DNA from: Ulvibacterium sp. | GTDB lineage: Bacteria > Bacteroidota > Bacteroidia > Flavobacteriales > Flavobacteriaceae | Length of the DNA: 64,000 nt | Direction of reading: 5' to 3' | NCBI RefSeq assembly: GCF_028285715.1 | Contig: NZ_JANQOO010000035.1 | Span: forward strand, 434,001-498,000 | Shown: positions 38,046 through 46,364 of the stretch, one piece after another | How the letters are laid out: each line of letters begins with the position of its first letter | Position numbering within the stretch: the first letter of the stretch is position 1 | The notes under the pieces: model-generated | Database searches by the model: none | What the model was told of the DNA's origin: nothing | Seen by the model: the letters and a program-made list of their open reading frames with translations, nothing else | Made by a program: the position numbers and the translations under genes

Positions 38046-39514
38046 TGGGTATAGTATTAAGACAGTCATTGAGCAACACCGTAATTACCTATGTAGGTTT
38101 TGGTATTGCTGCCATGAATACTCTTTTCTTATACACCCGGTTTTTAACCGATGAATACTACGGTCTAGTAACGGTAATTCTCTCTACCTCTGCCATCTTA
38201 ATGCCTCTATTGGCCTTTGGTGTACCCAATACCCTGGTTAAATTTTACAGTACGTTTGCAGACCGCCGCAACTCTGATGGTTTCCTGAGCCTAATGTTGC
38301 TTTTACCCTTATTACTGATACTTCCTCTTGCCGTCATTTCCTTCTTGGCCTATGATGTCATTGGTAGTTTTTTATCAAGGGAAAATCCTATGGTCCGGGA
38401 ATACGTATGGTATATCTTTTTGATTGGAATGGCGATGGCGTATTTTGAAATATTCTATGCTTGGGCCAAAGTACAGATGAAATCGGTTTTTGGCAATTTT
38501 ATGAAAGAGGTATTCAATCGGATTGTCGTTATGGTGCTTTTAGTCATGGTCCATTTTGAATTCATTTCAGTACCTGTTTTTTTGAAGGCGCTGGTGGCAC
38601 TTTATATGCTTCGGGCAATTCTTATGAAGGTGTATGCCTATCGGTTGCGGATGCCTAAACTGTCTTTTAACTTTCCATCAAATACCAAAAGTATCCTTTA
38701 CTACAGTACCCTTATTATATTAGGTGGATCTGCGGCCATAATCATTCTGGAAATTGATAAGTTTATGATCAACCAATTTGTTCAGATTGAAAATGTGGCG
38801 TATTATGGAGTGGCCGTCTATATTGCAACGACCATAATCGTACCTTCCCGATCTATGCATCAGATTACCTATCCGATTACCGCTGAATTGCTAACAAAAA
38901 ATGATAGAGCAGGACTAAAAAGCCTTTATCAAAAAAGCTCTTTAACGTTATTTATCATTTCGGGATTATTGTTTTTGCTAATTATACTTAACCTGAACGA
39001 CTTGTACCTATTGCTTCCCGAAGAATACCGAAATGGCTTTATAATTGTCTTTTTTGTTGGGTTGGCCAAAGTCTACGATTCGGTTTTGGGAAATAACAAT
39101 TCAATTCTTTACAACTCCGAATACTATCGCTCGCTATTGGCTATGGGAGTATTACTTGCCCTTTCGATAATAGTATTCAATCTTTGGCTCATCCCGACCT
39201 ATGGTATCGAAGGAGCTGCATTTGGAACTTTTTTGGCCATTTGTCTCTACAACACTATTAAACTTTTTTATGTAAGATTAAAATTCAATATGCTACCTTT
39301 TACCCGGGAAACCCTTAAGGTGTTGGTGTTTTTGCTTTTCATGGGCTTGGTCTTTTATTATGTGCAGTTTTCCTTTCATCCCATCATAAACATTGTACTC
39401 AAGGGTGTACTGATAACGGCCATTTATACGGTAGGGCTCTATTGGTTCAAACTATCCGAAGACGTTTTTAACTTGATTTCCAAAATTCTGGGAAAGACTC
39501 CTCCGAAATTATAA
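38045..39514 (+). CDS. Oligosaccharide flippase-family membrane protein (Wzx-like)
   Basis: 489-residue protein with about 12-14 membrane segments, of the polysaccharide-biosynthesis/MOP flippase superfamily. The start MGIVLRQSLSNTVITYVGFGIAAMN and repeats of R...TEYY.L..VI-type helix caps are typical. It would move a lipid-linked saccharide across the inner membrane, using the product of the preceding glycosyltransferase. No polymerase (Wzy) or priming transferase gene is in the operon, so it is either one branch of a larger pathway or serves a short glycan. The ATG overlaps the upstream stop by one base (TAATG). Confidence 0.87.
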   Translation: MGIVLRQSLSNTVITYVGFGIAAMNTLFLYTRFLTDEYYGLVTVILSTSAILMPLLAFGVPNTLVKFYSTFADRRNSDGFLSLMLLLPLLLILPLAVISFLAYDVIGSFLSRENPMVREYVWYIFLIGMAMAYFEIFYAWAKVQMKSVFGNFMKEVFNRIVVMVLLVMVHFEFISVPVFLKALVALYMLRAILMKVYAYRLRMPKLSFNFPSNTKSILYYSTLIILGGSAAIIILEIDKFMINQFVQIENVAYYGVAVYIATTIIVPSRSMHQITYPITAELLTKNDRAGLKSLYQKSSLTLFIISGLLFLLIILNLNDLYLLLPEEYRNGFIIVFFVGLAKVYDSVLGNNNSILYNSEYYRSLLAMGVLLALSIIVFNLWLIPTYGIEGAAFGTFLAICLYNTIKLFYVRLKFNMLPFTRETLKVLVFLLFMGLVFYYVQFSFHPIINIVLKGVLITAIYTVGLYWFKLSEDVFNLISKILGKTPPKL

Positions 39515-39606
39515 TCATATATTGGATAGTACGGTTTATTTCGGTATGGGTGGGGCACACTACTTTTTGTTTAATAAGGTTCCATGGGATTCTGCAATGG
39601 ACCAAA

Positions 39607-39643
39607 TTAAAAAACCCCGTAGCGGACGAATCCAACTACGGAG
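39607..39643 (-). terminator. Intrinsic terminator for the Arg-rich protein gene
   Basis: Minus strand: CTCCGTAG, 13-base loop, CTACGGGG, then a T run; one mismatch in the stem. It lies about 30 bases after the stop of the Arg-rich protein gene. The A run is on the left on the plus strand, as expected for a minus-strand terminator. Confidence 0.7.
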
Positions 39644-39673
39644 CTAAACAACTAACCAACCTAAAAACTATTT

Positions 39674-40978
39674 TTAATATCTTCTGGAACTTCTGGATTG
39701 TGATCGAGCTCCATTACTTCTTGTACTTCTGGAAGTAGCTTTACTTACTGTTTTTCTTGAGTTCCCACCCGAAGCAACGTTGTTGCTTCTATTTCGTGTC
39801 GGCGCCGCTTTGCGTACCGACCTATTAGTTGTTGCCCTTTGTGGGCTTTTATAGGTTTTGGTACTACGCGTTACCGTTCTTTTGGTCACTGCGCTCCTTT
39901 TGGGATTGCGTACCGTAGTAGAACGCTGCGTAACCGTTTTTTGTCTTTCGGGCCGTGCATCTGCTTTACGGATGTTAAGGTTCTCTATTTTTCGAGATCG
40001 ATCTACTGCAGTTCCCCGCGTATTGTTGGAACGTATGGCAGCATCCCTGCGTACCGTTCGGCTGTCATTACGGGTAATGTTACCTCTTTGATTGGTACGT
40101 GCTAGGGTATTATTCCTCCTAGTAACGTTCCTTTCTGTCCTAACGGCTTCGGTCCTCCGAGCATTGCTCCTGGAAACATTACCTCTTTGGGTTACAGTAC
40201 GATTGGTACGCGCCACGTTGTTGTTCCTTCGGGCGACACCCCTGTCCGTACGAATAGCTTCTGCTCTCCTTGTATTCTGGCGTACGGCCACCCTTCGGTC
40301 ATTTCTATAAATTCGGGCACGTTCCCTACGGACCCGGTTGAACCTGTGTTCCCTTCCAATTCTGGCAAAGGCCCTACGCGTATTGTATCGGTATGGTCTG
40401 TACCAAGTATATCGGATAGGGTTGTAAAACCTTCGATAGGGTCTATTGTACACCAAACAGAATCCTAATGCAGGCCGCACAAAAAACCTGTGGAAGGGCC
40501 TAAAGATATAGCGTCTGTTAAATACATTAATAAAACCGGTATGATAGGCATATACGCCATTATTGTAAAAAACGTTCATGCCGCCTAATCGGGATACAAA
40601 CCCATTTCGGTAGTTTATAAAAATGCCACCGATTTGTGCCACGCGCCCAAAGTGGTCATAAAAGACGGGTACGTTCTCAACTTGTATCACCGCACCATAA
40701 TCATCATACTGAACAAAAGGATTATAATCGAATCCCGAGTTGAAGGTAAAATTGGTACGACCAATGTTGACATTGGCGCCAAAATTGGCTCGGTTGTCTA
40801 TATAAAAATCAAATTCGCCATCGGGATACACTGAAAATGTAATACCGTCCTCTACAAAGATGAAGGAGTTATTGAATCGATAGGCGCTGCTGATTGCAGT
40901 GCTATTTTCCGTGCTTACAGCTTGGGTACCCGTGGTTCCCAAGACTAGGGCTGTAAATAAGAGTACTAACTGTTTCAT
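39674..40978 (-). CDS. Secreted Arg/Asn/Thr-rich repeat protein, function unknown
   Basis: 434-residue protein with a signal peptide (residues 1-20, ending GTQA). Residues about 21-195 form a Phe/Tyr/Asn-rich, probably beta-structured domain (IFVEDGITFSVYPDGEFDFYID). From about 200 to the end the sequence is extremely basic and of low complexity, mostly R, N, T, S and K, with an internal duplication at residues 237-273 and 274-306. The predicted net charge is very high for an exported protein. It could bind DNA, polysaccharide or other polyanions at the cell surface; no family was recognised. The open frames on the other strand in this region are shadows of its biased composition. Confidence 0.75.
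   Translation of the reverse strand: MKQLVLLFTALVLGTTGTQAVSTENSTAISSAYRFNNSFIFVEDGITFSVYPDGEFDFYIDNRANFGANVNIGRTNFTFNSGFDYNPFVQYDDYGAVIQVENVPVFYDHFGRVAQIGGIFINYRNGFVSRLGGMNVFYNNGVYAYHTGFINVFNRRYIFRPFHRFFVRPALGFCLVYNRPYRRFYNPIRYTWYRPYRYNTRRAFARIGREHRFNRVRRERARIYRNDRRVAVRQNTRRAEAIRTDRGVARRNNNVARTNRTVTQRGNVSRSNARRTEAVRTERNVTRRNNTLARTNQRGNITRNDSRTVRRDAAIRSNNTRGTAVDRSRKIENLNIRKADARPERQKTVTQRSTTVRNPKRSAVTKRTVTRSTKTYKSPQRATTNRSVRKAAPTRNRSNNVASGGNSRKTVSKATSRSTRSNGARSQSRSSRRY
40061..40270 (-). repeat. Internal repeat in the Arg-rich protein gene
   Basis: Two related units of about 110 and 100 bases encode residues 237-273 (RRAEAIRTDRGVARRNNNVA...) and 274-306 (RRTEAVRTERNVTRRNNTLA...). The similarity is clear at protein and DNA level, pointing to a tandem duplication within the gene. 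Confidence 0.7.
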
Positions 40979-41355
40979 AATAAGCGATTTTTAAACCCGT
41001 CTCCCGACAGGCAGGTTCTGGAAGCAACTATTTGCATTCCGATTATGAGGAATCAAACAGCGTGCCAAAATATTTCAAAAGAGTATAACTATTTGATTTT
41101 GAATTACTTAAATCAAATCATAACAAATTCATAAAACTTAGTTATTAACTTCATGTTTGGGTTTCCAACACTGTAAGTGCAATTTTTTATGAGCTGGAAA
41201 TCGGAACTAATGAAAGGAATTCTTAAGCCTTTAAGAGGGGGAATTGTGAGTTAATAGTCATTGATGCAATGGGGAGAGATGTTCAATTCATTTCCGAAGA
41301 GGTACTACTAAAAATGTAAACTTTGACAATTCAAAAGACTTCCGTGGCCTCTACG
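40979..41355. other. Intergenic region between Arg-rich protein gene and uvrA
   Basis: 377 bases with no intact gene. The left part is A/T-rich and must hold the promoter of the Arg-rich protein gene. The right part contains a possible degraded coding remnant described separately. Confidence 0.6.
41227..41355 (+). pseudogene. Possible remnant of a T9SS C-terminal sorting domain
   Basis: One frame reads GNCELIVIDAMGRDVQF-ISEEV; after a shift of frame near 41305 the next reads TKNVNFDNSKDFRGLYVI. Joined, they follow the pattern of type IX secretion sorting domains (V.V.D..GR.V........NV..S...GLY.V). No start codon or upstream coding sequence remains. This is pattern reading of about 40 residues and may be chance. 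Confidence 0.3.
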
Positions 41356-44133
41356 TCATAATTTCTCCCGTAAATACCTGGCGGTATGGGATTTTTGGTT
41401 TTGTATTACCTTTTCTGGTGTTCCCTGGACCATAAGGTTCCCACCGTTTTCCCCACCCTCGGGCCCAAGGTCAATGATATAATCGGCACATTTTATGAGT
41501 TCAATATTGTGTTCGATGACCACTATGGAATGACCACGATCTAATAGGGCGTCAAAAGATTTCAAGAGTTTCTTAATATCATGGAAGTGGAGGCCCGTGG
41601 TGGGCTCGTCAAAAATGAACAAAGCTTTGTCCTTCGTGGTACCTTTCACCAAAAAAGAGGCAAGCTTAATTCGTTGTGCCTCTCCTCCGGAAAGCGTGGA
41701 AGAGGACTGCCCCAAGGTTACATAGCCTAGACCTACATCCTGCAAAGGCCTCAATTTGGCAACAATTTTTTGTTGTTTTCCATGCTCAAAAAAAGCAATG
41801 GCATCGTCTATGGTCATATCAAGGACATCGCTAATGGATGCGCCATTAAATTTTACCTCCAACACTTCTTTTTTGAACCGCTTGCCGCCGCAGGCATCAC
41901 ACTCCAAATGCACGTCGGCCATAAACTGCATTTCTACTGTAATTTCTCCTTCGCCCTTACATTTTTCGCAGCGACCCCCATCGACATTAAAGGAAAAGTG
42001 CTTGGCCTGATATCCGCGAATCTTGCTCAATCTTTGTACAGCGAAAAGAGAACGTATATCGTCGTAGGCCTTAATGTAGGTGACCGGGTTTGAGCGAGAC
42101 GAGCGCCCAATGGGATTCTGGTCAACAAATTCTACATGTTTAATGTTTTGGTACTTCCCATCAACCGATGTGTGCTGTCCTGCTTTTTCTCCATAACCGC
42201 CCACTTTTTTTAGAACAATGGGGTATAGCAGTTTTTTAACCAAGGTGCTTTTGCCACTCCCGGAGACGCCGGTAACCACGGTGAGCATATTTAAGGGAAA
42301 GGAAACATCAATGTTTTTCAGGTTATTTTCCCGTGCTCCTGTAATGTCTATAAAGTTCTTTGAGGTCCTTCGTTCCTTGGGTATTGCTATTTCCTGTGAA
42401 CCGTTCAGATAGCTTGCGGTAAGCGATTGTGATTTTAGTATTGTATTTAGAGGGCCATAGGCAACCACTTCACCGCCATGGGTTCCTGCTTCCGGACCGA
42501 TGTCGATTACTTCGTCCGCAGCCTTCATAATGTCCTCATCATGTTCTACCACGATTACCGTATTGCCCAAATCGCGCAGAGATTTTAGTACTTCGATTAA
42601 ATTCTCCGTGTCCTTGGGATGTAGGCCAATACTTGGTTCGTCCAAAATATACATGGACCCTACTAAACTACTCCCGAGCGAGGTTGCCAGGTTAATACGT
42701 TGGCTTTCACCTCCGGAAAGGGTATTTGATTTACGGTTAAGGGTAAGGTAACTTAAACCTACCTTTTTCAGAAAACCCAGGCGCGTATTGATTTCCTTTA
42801 ATAAGCGGGAAGCGATTTTTTGATCATGTTCCGACAATTCCAATTCCTTGAAGAACACCACCAATTTTTCTATGGACAATTCTACCAGGTCCGAGATTGA
42901 TTTTCCATCCACCTTTACATAATCGGTCTCCTTGCGCAATCGTCTTCCTTTACAGCTATTGCATTTGGTCTTCCCCCGATAACGCGAAAGCATTACCCTG
43001 TTCTGGATTTTATAGCTTTTCTCTTCAAGTTGCTCAAAGAATTTGCTCAGTCCCGTAAAATATTCATTCCCGTCCCAGACCAATTGTTTTTGTACTTCGG
43101 ATAGCTGAAACCAAGGTTTATGTATCGGAAAATCGAATTTATAGGCCGTATTCACCAATTGATCTCTATACCATCCCATACTCTCTCCACGCCAAGGGAA
43201 GATTGCATTTTCATAAACGGACAAAGAAGTGTTGGGAACCACCAAATCCTCATCTATACCTATAACATCACCGTACCCTTCACATTTTGGACAGGCTCCA
43301 TAAGGGTTATTAAAACTGAACAGGTGTACATTAGGCTCCAGAAACTGCATCCCATCCAATTCAAAGGAATTGCTGAACTTCACTTGTTTTCCTGAAGGGA
43401 GCTCCTGGATGATACACTCGCCCTTTCCTTCAAAGAATGCCGTATCCACCGCATTGGCCAATCGATTGTAGAAATCCTCATCATCTTTTGTGATAATGCG
43501 ATCCACTACCAAATGGAATTCCCTTCCAATATCGCTAGGCGCATTGTCTATACGTAAAACCTCTCCCTTATGTTGTATACGGGCGTACCCTTGCTTGGAA
43601 AAAAGTTGCAGGGATTTTATAGGATCTCTTTCAGGTTTAATCTTTACTGGAGCCAATAACAATAGCTTTTCTCCTTCGTCATAACTTTTCACATGTTGTA
43701 TTACATCCGTAACCGTATCTTTTTTAACCTGTCTTCCCGAAATTGGGGATATGGTCTTGCCGATGCGGGCATAGAGCAATTTTAGATAATCGTAAATCTC
43801 GGTAGTAGTACCTACGGTTGACCTGGGGTTGGTAGAGTTCACCTTTTGTTCTATGGCAATGGCGGGAGCTATTCCCTTTATATAATCTACTTTTGGTTTG
43901 TCCAATTTCCCTAAAAACTGACGCGCATAGGAGGAAAGGCTTTCCACATATCTGCGTTGCCCTTCAGCATATAGCGTATCAAAAGCCAAACTGGATTTTC
44001 CCGAACCTGAAAGGCCTGTAATTACAACCAACTTATTTCTGGGGATTACTACGTCTATATTCTTCAAATTGTGCAACTTGGCACCTTTGATAATGATGTT
44101 TTCCTTTGGGTTGATATCTAAAAGAGTCGCCAT
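41356..44133 (-). CDS. uvrA: Excinuclease ABC subunit A
   Basis: 925-residue DNA damage sensor of nucleotide excision repair, which loads UvrB at lesions. Two ABC ATPase halves: Walker A GLSGSGKSS and GVSGSGKST, signatures LSGGESQRINLA and LSGGEAQRIKLA, plus zinc-finger cysteine pairs CPKCEGYG, CNSCKGRR, CEKCKGEGE and CDACGGKR. Length is close to the usual 940. The ATG at 44133 (MATLLDINPKENI) fits; the open frame to 44223 adds 30 unconserved residues. No other repair gene is in the same operon. Confidence 0.96.
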   Translation of the reverse strand: MATLLDINPKENIIIKGAKLHNLKNIDVVIPRNKLVVITGLSGSGKSSLAFDTLYAEGQRRYVESLSSYARQFLGKLDKPKVDYIKGIAPAIAIEQKVNSTNPRSTVGTTTEIYDYLKLLYARIGKTISPISGRQVKKDTVTDVIQHVKSYDEGEKLLLLAPVKIKPERDPIKSLQLFSKQGYARIQHKGEVLRIDNAPSDIGREFHLVVDRIITKDDEDFYNRLANAVDTAFFEGKGECIIQELPSGKQVKFSNSFELDGMQFLEPNVHLFSFNNPYGACPKCEGYGDVIGIDEDLVVPNTSLSVYENAIFPWRGESMGWYRDQLVNTAYKFDFPIHKPWFQLSEVQKQLVWDGNEYFTGLSKFFEQLEEKSYKIQNRVMLSRYRGKTKCNSCKGRRLRKETDYVKVDGKSISDLVELSIEKLVVFFKELELSEHDQKIASRLLKEINTRLGFLKKVGLSYLTLNRKSNTLSGGESQRINLATSLGSSLVGSMYILDEPSIGLHPKDTENLIEVLKSLRDLGNTVIVVEHDEDIMKAADEVIDIGPEAGTHGGEVVAYGPLNTILKSQSLTASYLNGSQEIAIPKERRTSKNFIDITGARENNLKNIDVSFPLNMLTVVTGVSGSGKSTLVKKLLYPIVLKKVGGYGEKAGQHTSVDGKYQNIKHVEFVDQNPIGRSSRSNPVTYIKAYDDIRSLFAVQRLSKIRGYQAKHFSFNVDGGRCEKCKGEGEITVEMQFMADVHLECDACGGKRFKKEVLEVKFNGASISDVLDMTIDDAIAFFEHGKQQKIVAKLRPLQDVGLGYVTLGQSSSTLSGGEAQRIKLASFLVKGTTKDKALFIFDEPTTGLHFHDIKKLLKSFDALLDRGHSIVVIEHNIELIKCADYIIDLGPEGGENGGNLMVQGTPEKVIQNQKSHTARYLREKL

Positions 44134-44251
44134 ATTTATTTTTAGGGCTATAAAGATAAGATATGCATTTTGCAATCCACAATATTGTATAAGTTGCATC
44201 AAAAATTGTATGCGCGGCCGCACATTTTTTTTTCAGTCACTTAATTTTTTC

Positions 44252-44259
44252 TATATTTG
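44252..44259 (+). promoter_or_regulatory. Candidate -7 element for the first sigma factor gene
   Basis: TATATTTG matches TAnnTTTG; it would give a leader of about 115 bases before the ATG at 44380. No -33 TTTG at good spacing. The leader contains CTAATTTTAACTA shortly before the ATG, similar to CTAATCTTAACCA before the second sigma gene. Confidence 0.45.
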
Positions 44260-44379
44260 AACTCAACAAAATGTTAAAACGCCTATTGTAACAACACTAC
44301 TTTTTTAGAATTAGAGCAAAAACCCACAAGGCCTTTTCCCCATATAGGTCGCTAATTTTAACTAATAAAAGTAGTCGTT

Positions 44380-44961
44380 ATGGAACATCAAGTTGAAGAC
44401 TCCCTACTCATTAAAAGATACATAGACGGAGACGAAAGGTCTCTGGCCACGTTAATTGAACGTTATAACCAACGCATCAGTAGTTTTATATACTCCAAGG
44501 TAAACGATAGGGAAGTAACAGAGGATATTTTTCAGGATACCTTTATGAAGGTGATAAGAACTTTGAAAAGAGGTGCGTACAATGAAGAGGGTAAATTTTT
44601 ACCTTGGGTAATGCGCATATCACATAACCTCATCATAGACCACTTCAGAAAAAACAGGAGGTTGCCCATGTTTGAAGGAGCGGATACTTTTAACATTTTC
44701 TCAGTAATCGGAGATGAAAAGCTCAATATAGAAAGGCAGATTATCAAAGATCAGATAGATAGTGATCTAACCTTACTTATCGAAGAACTTCCCAATGAGC
44801 AGAAAGAAGTTTTGCTGATGCGCATTTATAGGGATATGAGTTTTAAGGAAATATCCGAAAATACGGGGGTAAGTATTAATACCGCTTTGGGCCGCATGCG
44901 CTATGCGCTTATCAACCTTAGAAAGCTAATAGACCAGAATAACATTGTTTTAACGAATTAA
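44380..44961 (+). CDS. ECF-type RNA polymerase sigma factor, copy 1
   Basis: 193-residue sigma-70 family protein of the extracytoplasmic-function size. Region 2 is seen as LATLIERYNQRISSFIYSKV...ITEDIFQDTF-like (REVTEDIFQDTFMKVIR, PWVMRISHNLIIDHFRK) and region 4 as LPNEQKEVLLMRIYRDMSFKEISENTGVSINTALGRMRYALINLRK, the -35-binding helix-turn-helix. No anti-sigma gene with a membrane segment follows; instead a 47-codon gene lies 74 bases downstream, then a terminator. It is about 70-75% identical by eye to copy 2 at 45542, so the region arose by tandem duplication. Confidence 0.92.
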   Translation: MEHQVEDSLLIKRYIDGDERSLATLIERYNQRISSFIYSKVNDREVTEDIFQDTFMKVIRTLKRGAYNEEGKFLPWVMRISHNLIIDHFRKNRRLPMFEGADTFNIFSVIGDEKLNIERQIIKDQIDSDLTLLIEELPNEQKEVLLMRIYRDMSFKEISENTGVSINTALGRMRYALINLRKLIDQNNIVLTN

Positions 44962-45035
44962 TAGGCCATAGGTCGAGCGTATTGACTATATTTATTTCCG
45001 TTTCGTTCTTCAATTGAAACAAACGGAAAAATAAT

Positions 45036-45179
45036 ATGGAAAAACTTTACACAAAAAACCGCGACAAGTGTAAACTTGTCAAAGCCAAACCAGAAACGGT
45101 GGAATTTTTACTGAATTATTCCAAATCGTTAAAAATTACAAAAGCGAAAGGAATGTCTTTCGAAAGTAATATGAACTAA
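45036..45179 (+). CDS. 47-residue protein paired with sigma factor copy 1
   Basis: A 47-codon gene, ATG 45036 to TAA 45179, not otherwise annotated because of its size. Protein: basic, Lys-rich, beginning MEKLYTKNRDKCKLVKAK, with the core TVEFLLNYSKSLKI and the end MSFESNMN. It aligns residue for residue, without gaps and over its whole length, with the protein encoded after the second sigma gene. About half the positions are identical, including MEK-Y-K, VKA, TV-FLL-YSK-L and FES--N. Such a conserved pair with preserved reading frame is strong evidence that both are real. It lacks a membrane segment or signal, so it is cytosolic; a role as a regulator of the sigma factor is a guess. Confidence 0.85.
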   Translation: MEKLYTKNRDKCKLVKAKPETVEFLLNYSKSLKITKAKGMSFESNMN

Positions 45180-45197
45180 GTAAAGTAAACAACAATG

Positions 45198-45235
45198 AAA
45201 AACCCCCAAGGTATTTTTGGCCTTGGGGGTTTTTC
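45198..45235 (+). terminator. Strong intrinsic terminator after the first sigma pair
   Basis: AAAAACCCCCAAGG pairs with CCTTGGGGGTTTTT (stem of nine GC-rich pairs plus A-T pairs, nine-base loop) and is followed by T-rich sequence. It closes the unit of sigma copy 1 and its 47-codon gene. Confidence 0.9.
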
Positions 45236-45541
45236 TTTTGGTGTTATTCCCTAAACCGCCCAATTCATTTAGAGTCCCCTTTGAAAACGTATATAGTTAG
45301 CACCAGTCTGTTTCTATAGCGCAACTGTGAATATTTGGTTTTATTGTGGCCAAAACTAAAAAAGTGCGATTTCACATCAAAAAGAGAGTGTTTGACAACA
45401 TAGTTTTTTCAGCTCTGACCGATTTATCTAGTTTTAGGTCATAATTAAAAAACAAGAGTTGAACAATACTCAAAAACTATTCTAACAACCTAAAAGCTTA
45501 CTACTCGTAAGCCCCTAATCTTAACCAAAAAACAATCTTTC
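45236..45541 (+). promoter_or_regulatory. Leader and promoter region of the second sigma gene, with hairpin
   Basis: 306 bases without a gene. Near the end is a perfect 6-bp hairpin, GCTTAC (45496-45501), TACTC, GTAAGC (45507-45512), 29 bases before the ATG at 45542. It has no T run and could affect translation. No exact TAnnTTTG is seen. The bases immediately before the ATG resemble those before the first sigma gene. Confidence 0.45.
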
Positions 45542-46126
45542 ATGGAAGTACAAATAGAGGATTCAGTACTAGTAAGAGACTACATCAGTGGAGACGAGAA
45601 GTCTTTGGAGATATTGATTAACCGCCACAACCAGAGGGTTACTAGTTTTATTTATTCTAAAGTATTGGACCGGGATATCACCGAGGATATTTTTCAGGAC
45701 ACTTTTATTAAAGTAATCAAGACCCTTAAAAAAGGCACCTATAGTGAGGAGGGCAAATTTCTACCTTGGGTAATGCGTATAGCGCATAACCTTATCATCG
45801 ATCACTTTAGGAAGAATAAAAGAATGCCCATGTTCGAAGGAAGTGATGATTTCAACATTTTTTCCGTAATAGGGGACAGCAAACTCAATGCCGAAAAGCA
45901 AATTATACAGGACCAAATCACCTCGGATCTAAGGCACCTTATCGAGGAATTGCCAGATGATCAAAAGGAAGTTTTGGTTATGCGAATATATAAGGATATG
46001 AGTTTTAAGGAAATATCGGAAAACACGGGAGTAAGCATCAATACAGCGTTGGGAAGAATGCGCTATGCCTTGATAAATCTCCGGAAAATTATAGACAAGC
46101 ACAATATTGTTTTAACAAATCAATAG
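45542..46126 (+). CDS. ECF-type RNA polymerase sigma factor, copy 2
   Basis: 194-residue sigma factor, same architecture as copy 1: region 2 (EILINRHNQRVTSFIYSKVL, ITEDIFQDTFIKVIKT, PWVMRIAHNLIIDHFRK) and region 4 (LPDDQKEVLVMRIYKDMSFKEISENTGVSINTALG). The recognition-helix region is identical to copy 1, suggesting that the two read the same or very similar promoters. The divergence lies mostly in the linker and N-terminus. It is followed after 65 bases by its own 47-codon gene and a terminator. Confidence 0.92.
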   Translation: MEVQIEDSVLVRDYISGDEKSLEILINRHNQRVTSFIYSKVLDRDITEDIFQDTFIKVIKTLKKGTYSEEGKFLPWVMRIAHNLIIDHFRKNKRMPMFEGSDDFNIFSVIGDSKLNAEKQIIQDQITSDLRHLIEELPDDQKEVLVMRIYKDMSFKEISENTGVSINTALGRMRYALINLRKIIDKHNIVLTNQ

Positions 46127-46191
46127 ACTTAAGACTGCATAAACAATATTTCCATTTTAGTTGCGTTATTTATGATAACAATACATCTAAT

Positions 46192-46335
46192 ATGGAAAAA
46201 ATCTACTCTAAACACGAAAAAGACTATCGCATTGTAAAGGCCTGTGCCAGTACAGTAAAGTTTTTACTTGACTATTCCAAGGCCCTGCACGTAGTAAAAC
46301 ACAAGGAACTGACGTTCGAAAGCATTCTAAACTAG
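46192..46335 (+). CDS. 47-residue protein paired with sigma factor copy 2
   Basis: A 47-codon gene, ATG 46192 to TAG 46335, paralogue of the one at 45036. Protein: MEKIYSKHEKDYRIVKACAS, core TVKFLLDYSKALHV, end LTFESILN. Same length, no gaps in the alignment. The ATG context is also the same in both copies (TAATATGGAAAAA). Third-position differences with conserved amino acids point to selection on the protein. No known domain recognised. Confidence 0.85.
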   Translation: MEKIYSKHEKDYRIVKACASTVKFLLDYSKALHVVKHKELTFESILN

Positions 46336-46337
46336 AT

Positions 46338-46364
46338 AAAGGCCTGCTATTTGCGGGCTTTTTT
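46338..46364 (+). terminator. Intrinsic terminator after the second sigma pair
   Basis: GCCTGC (46342-46347), five-base loop, GCGGGC (46353-46358), one G-T pair, then six T. It starts three bases after the small gene and overlaps the 3' end of the convergent nth gene. Confidence 0.75.

Noticed and set aside
39839-40834. Several open frames on the plus strand inside the Arg-rich protein gene
   Set aside because: They are antisense shadows of a biased, repeat-rich coding sequence; no signal, start context or recognisable protein.
45496-45512. Riboswitch upstream of the second sigma gene
   Set aside because: Only a single short hairpin; no recognised aptamer core or alternative terminator.
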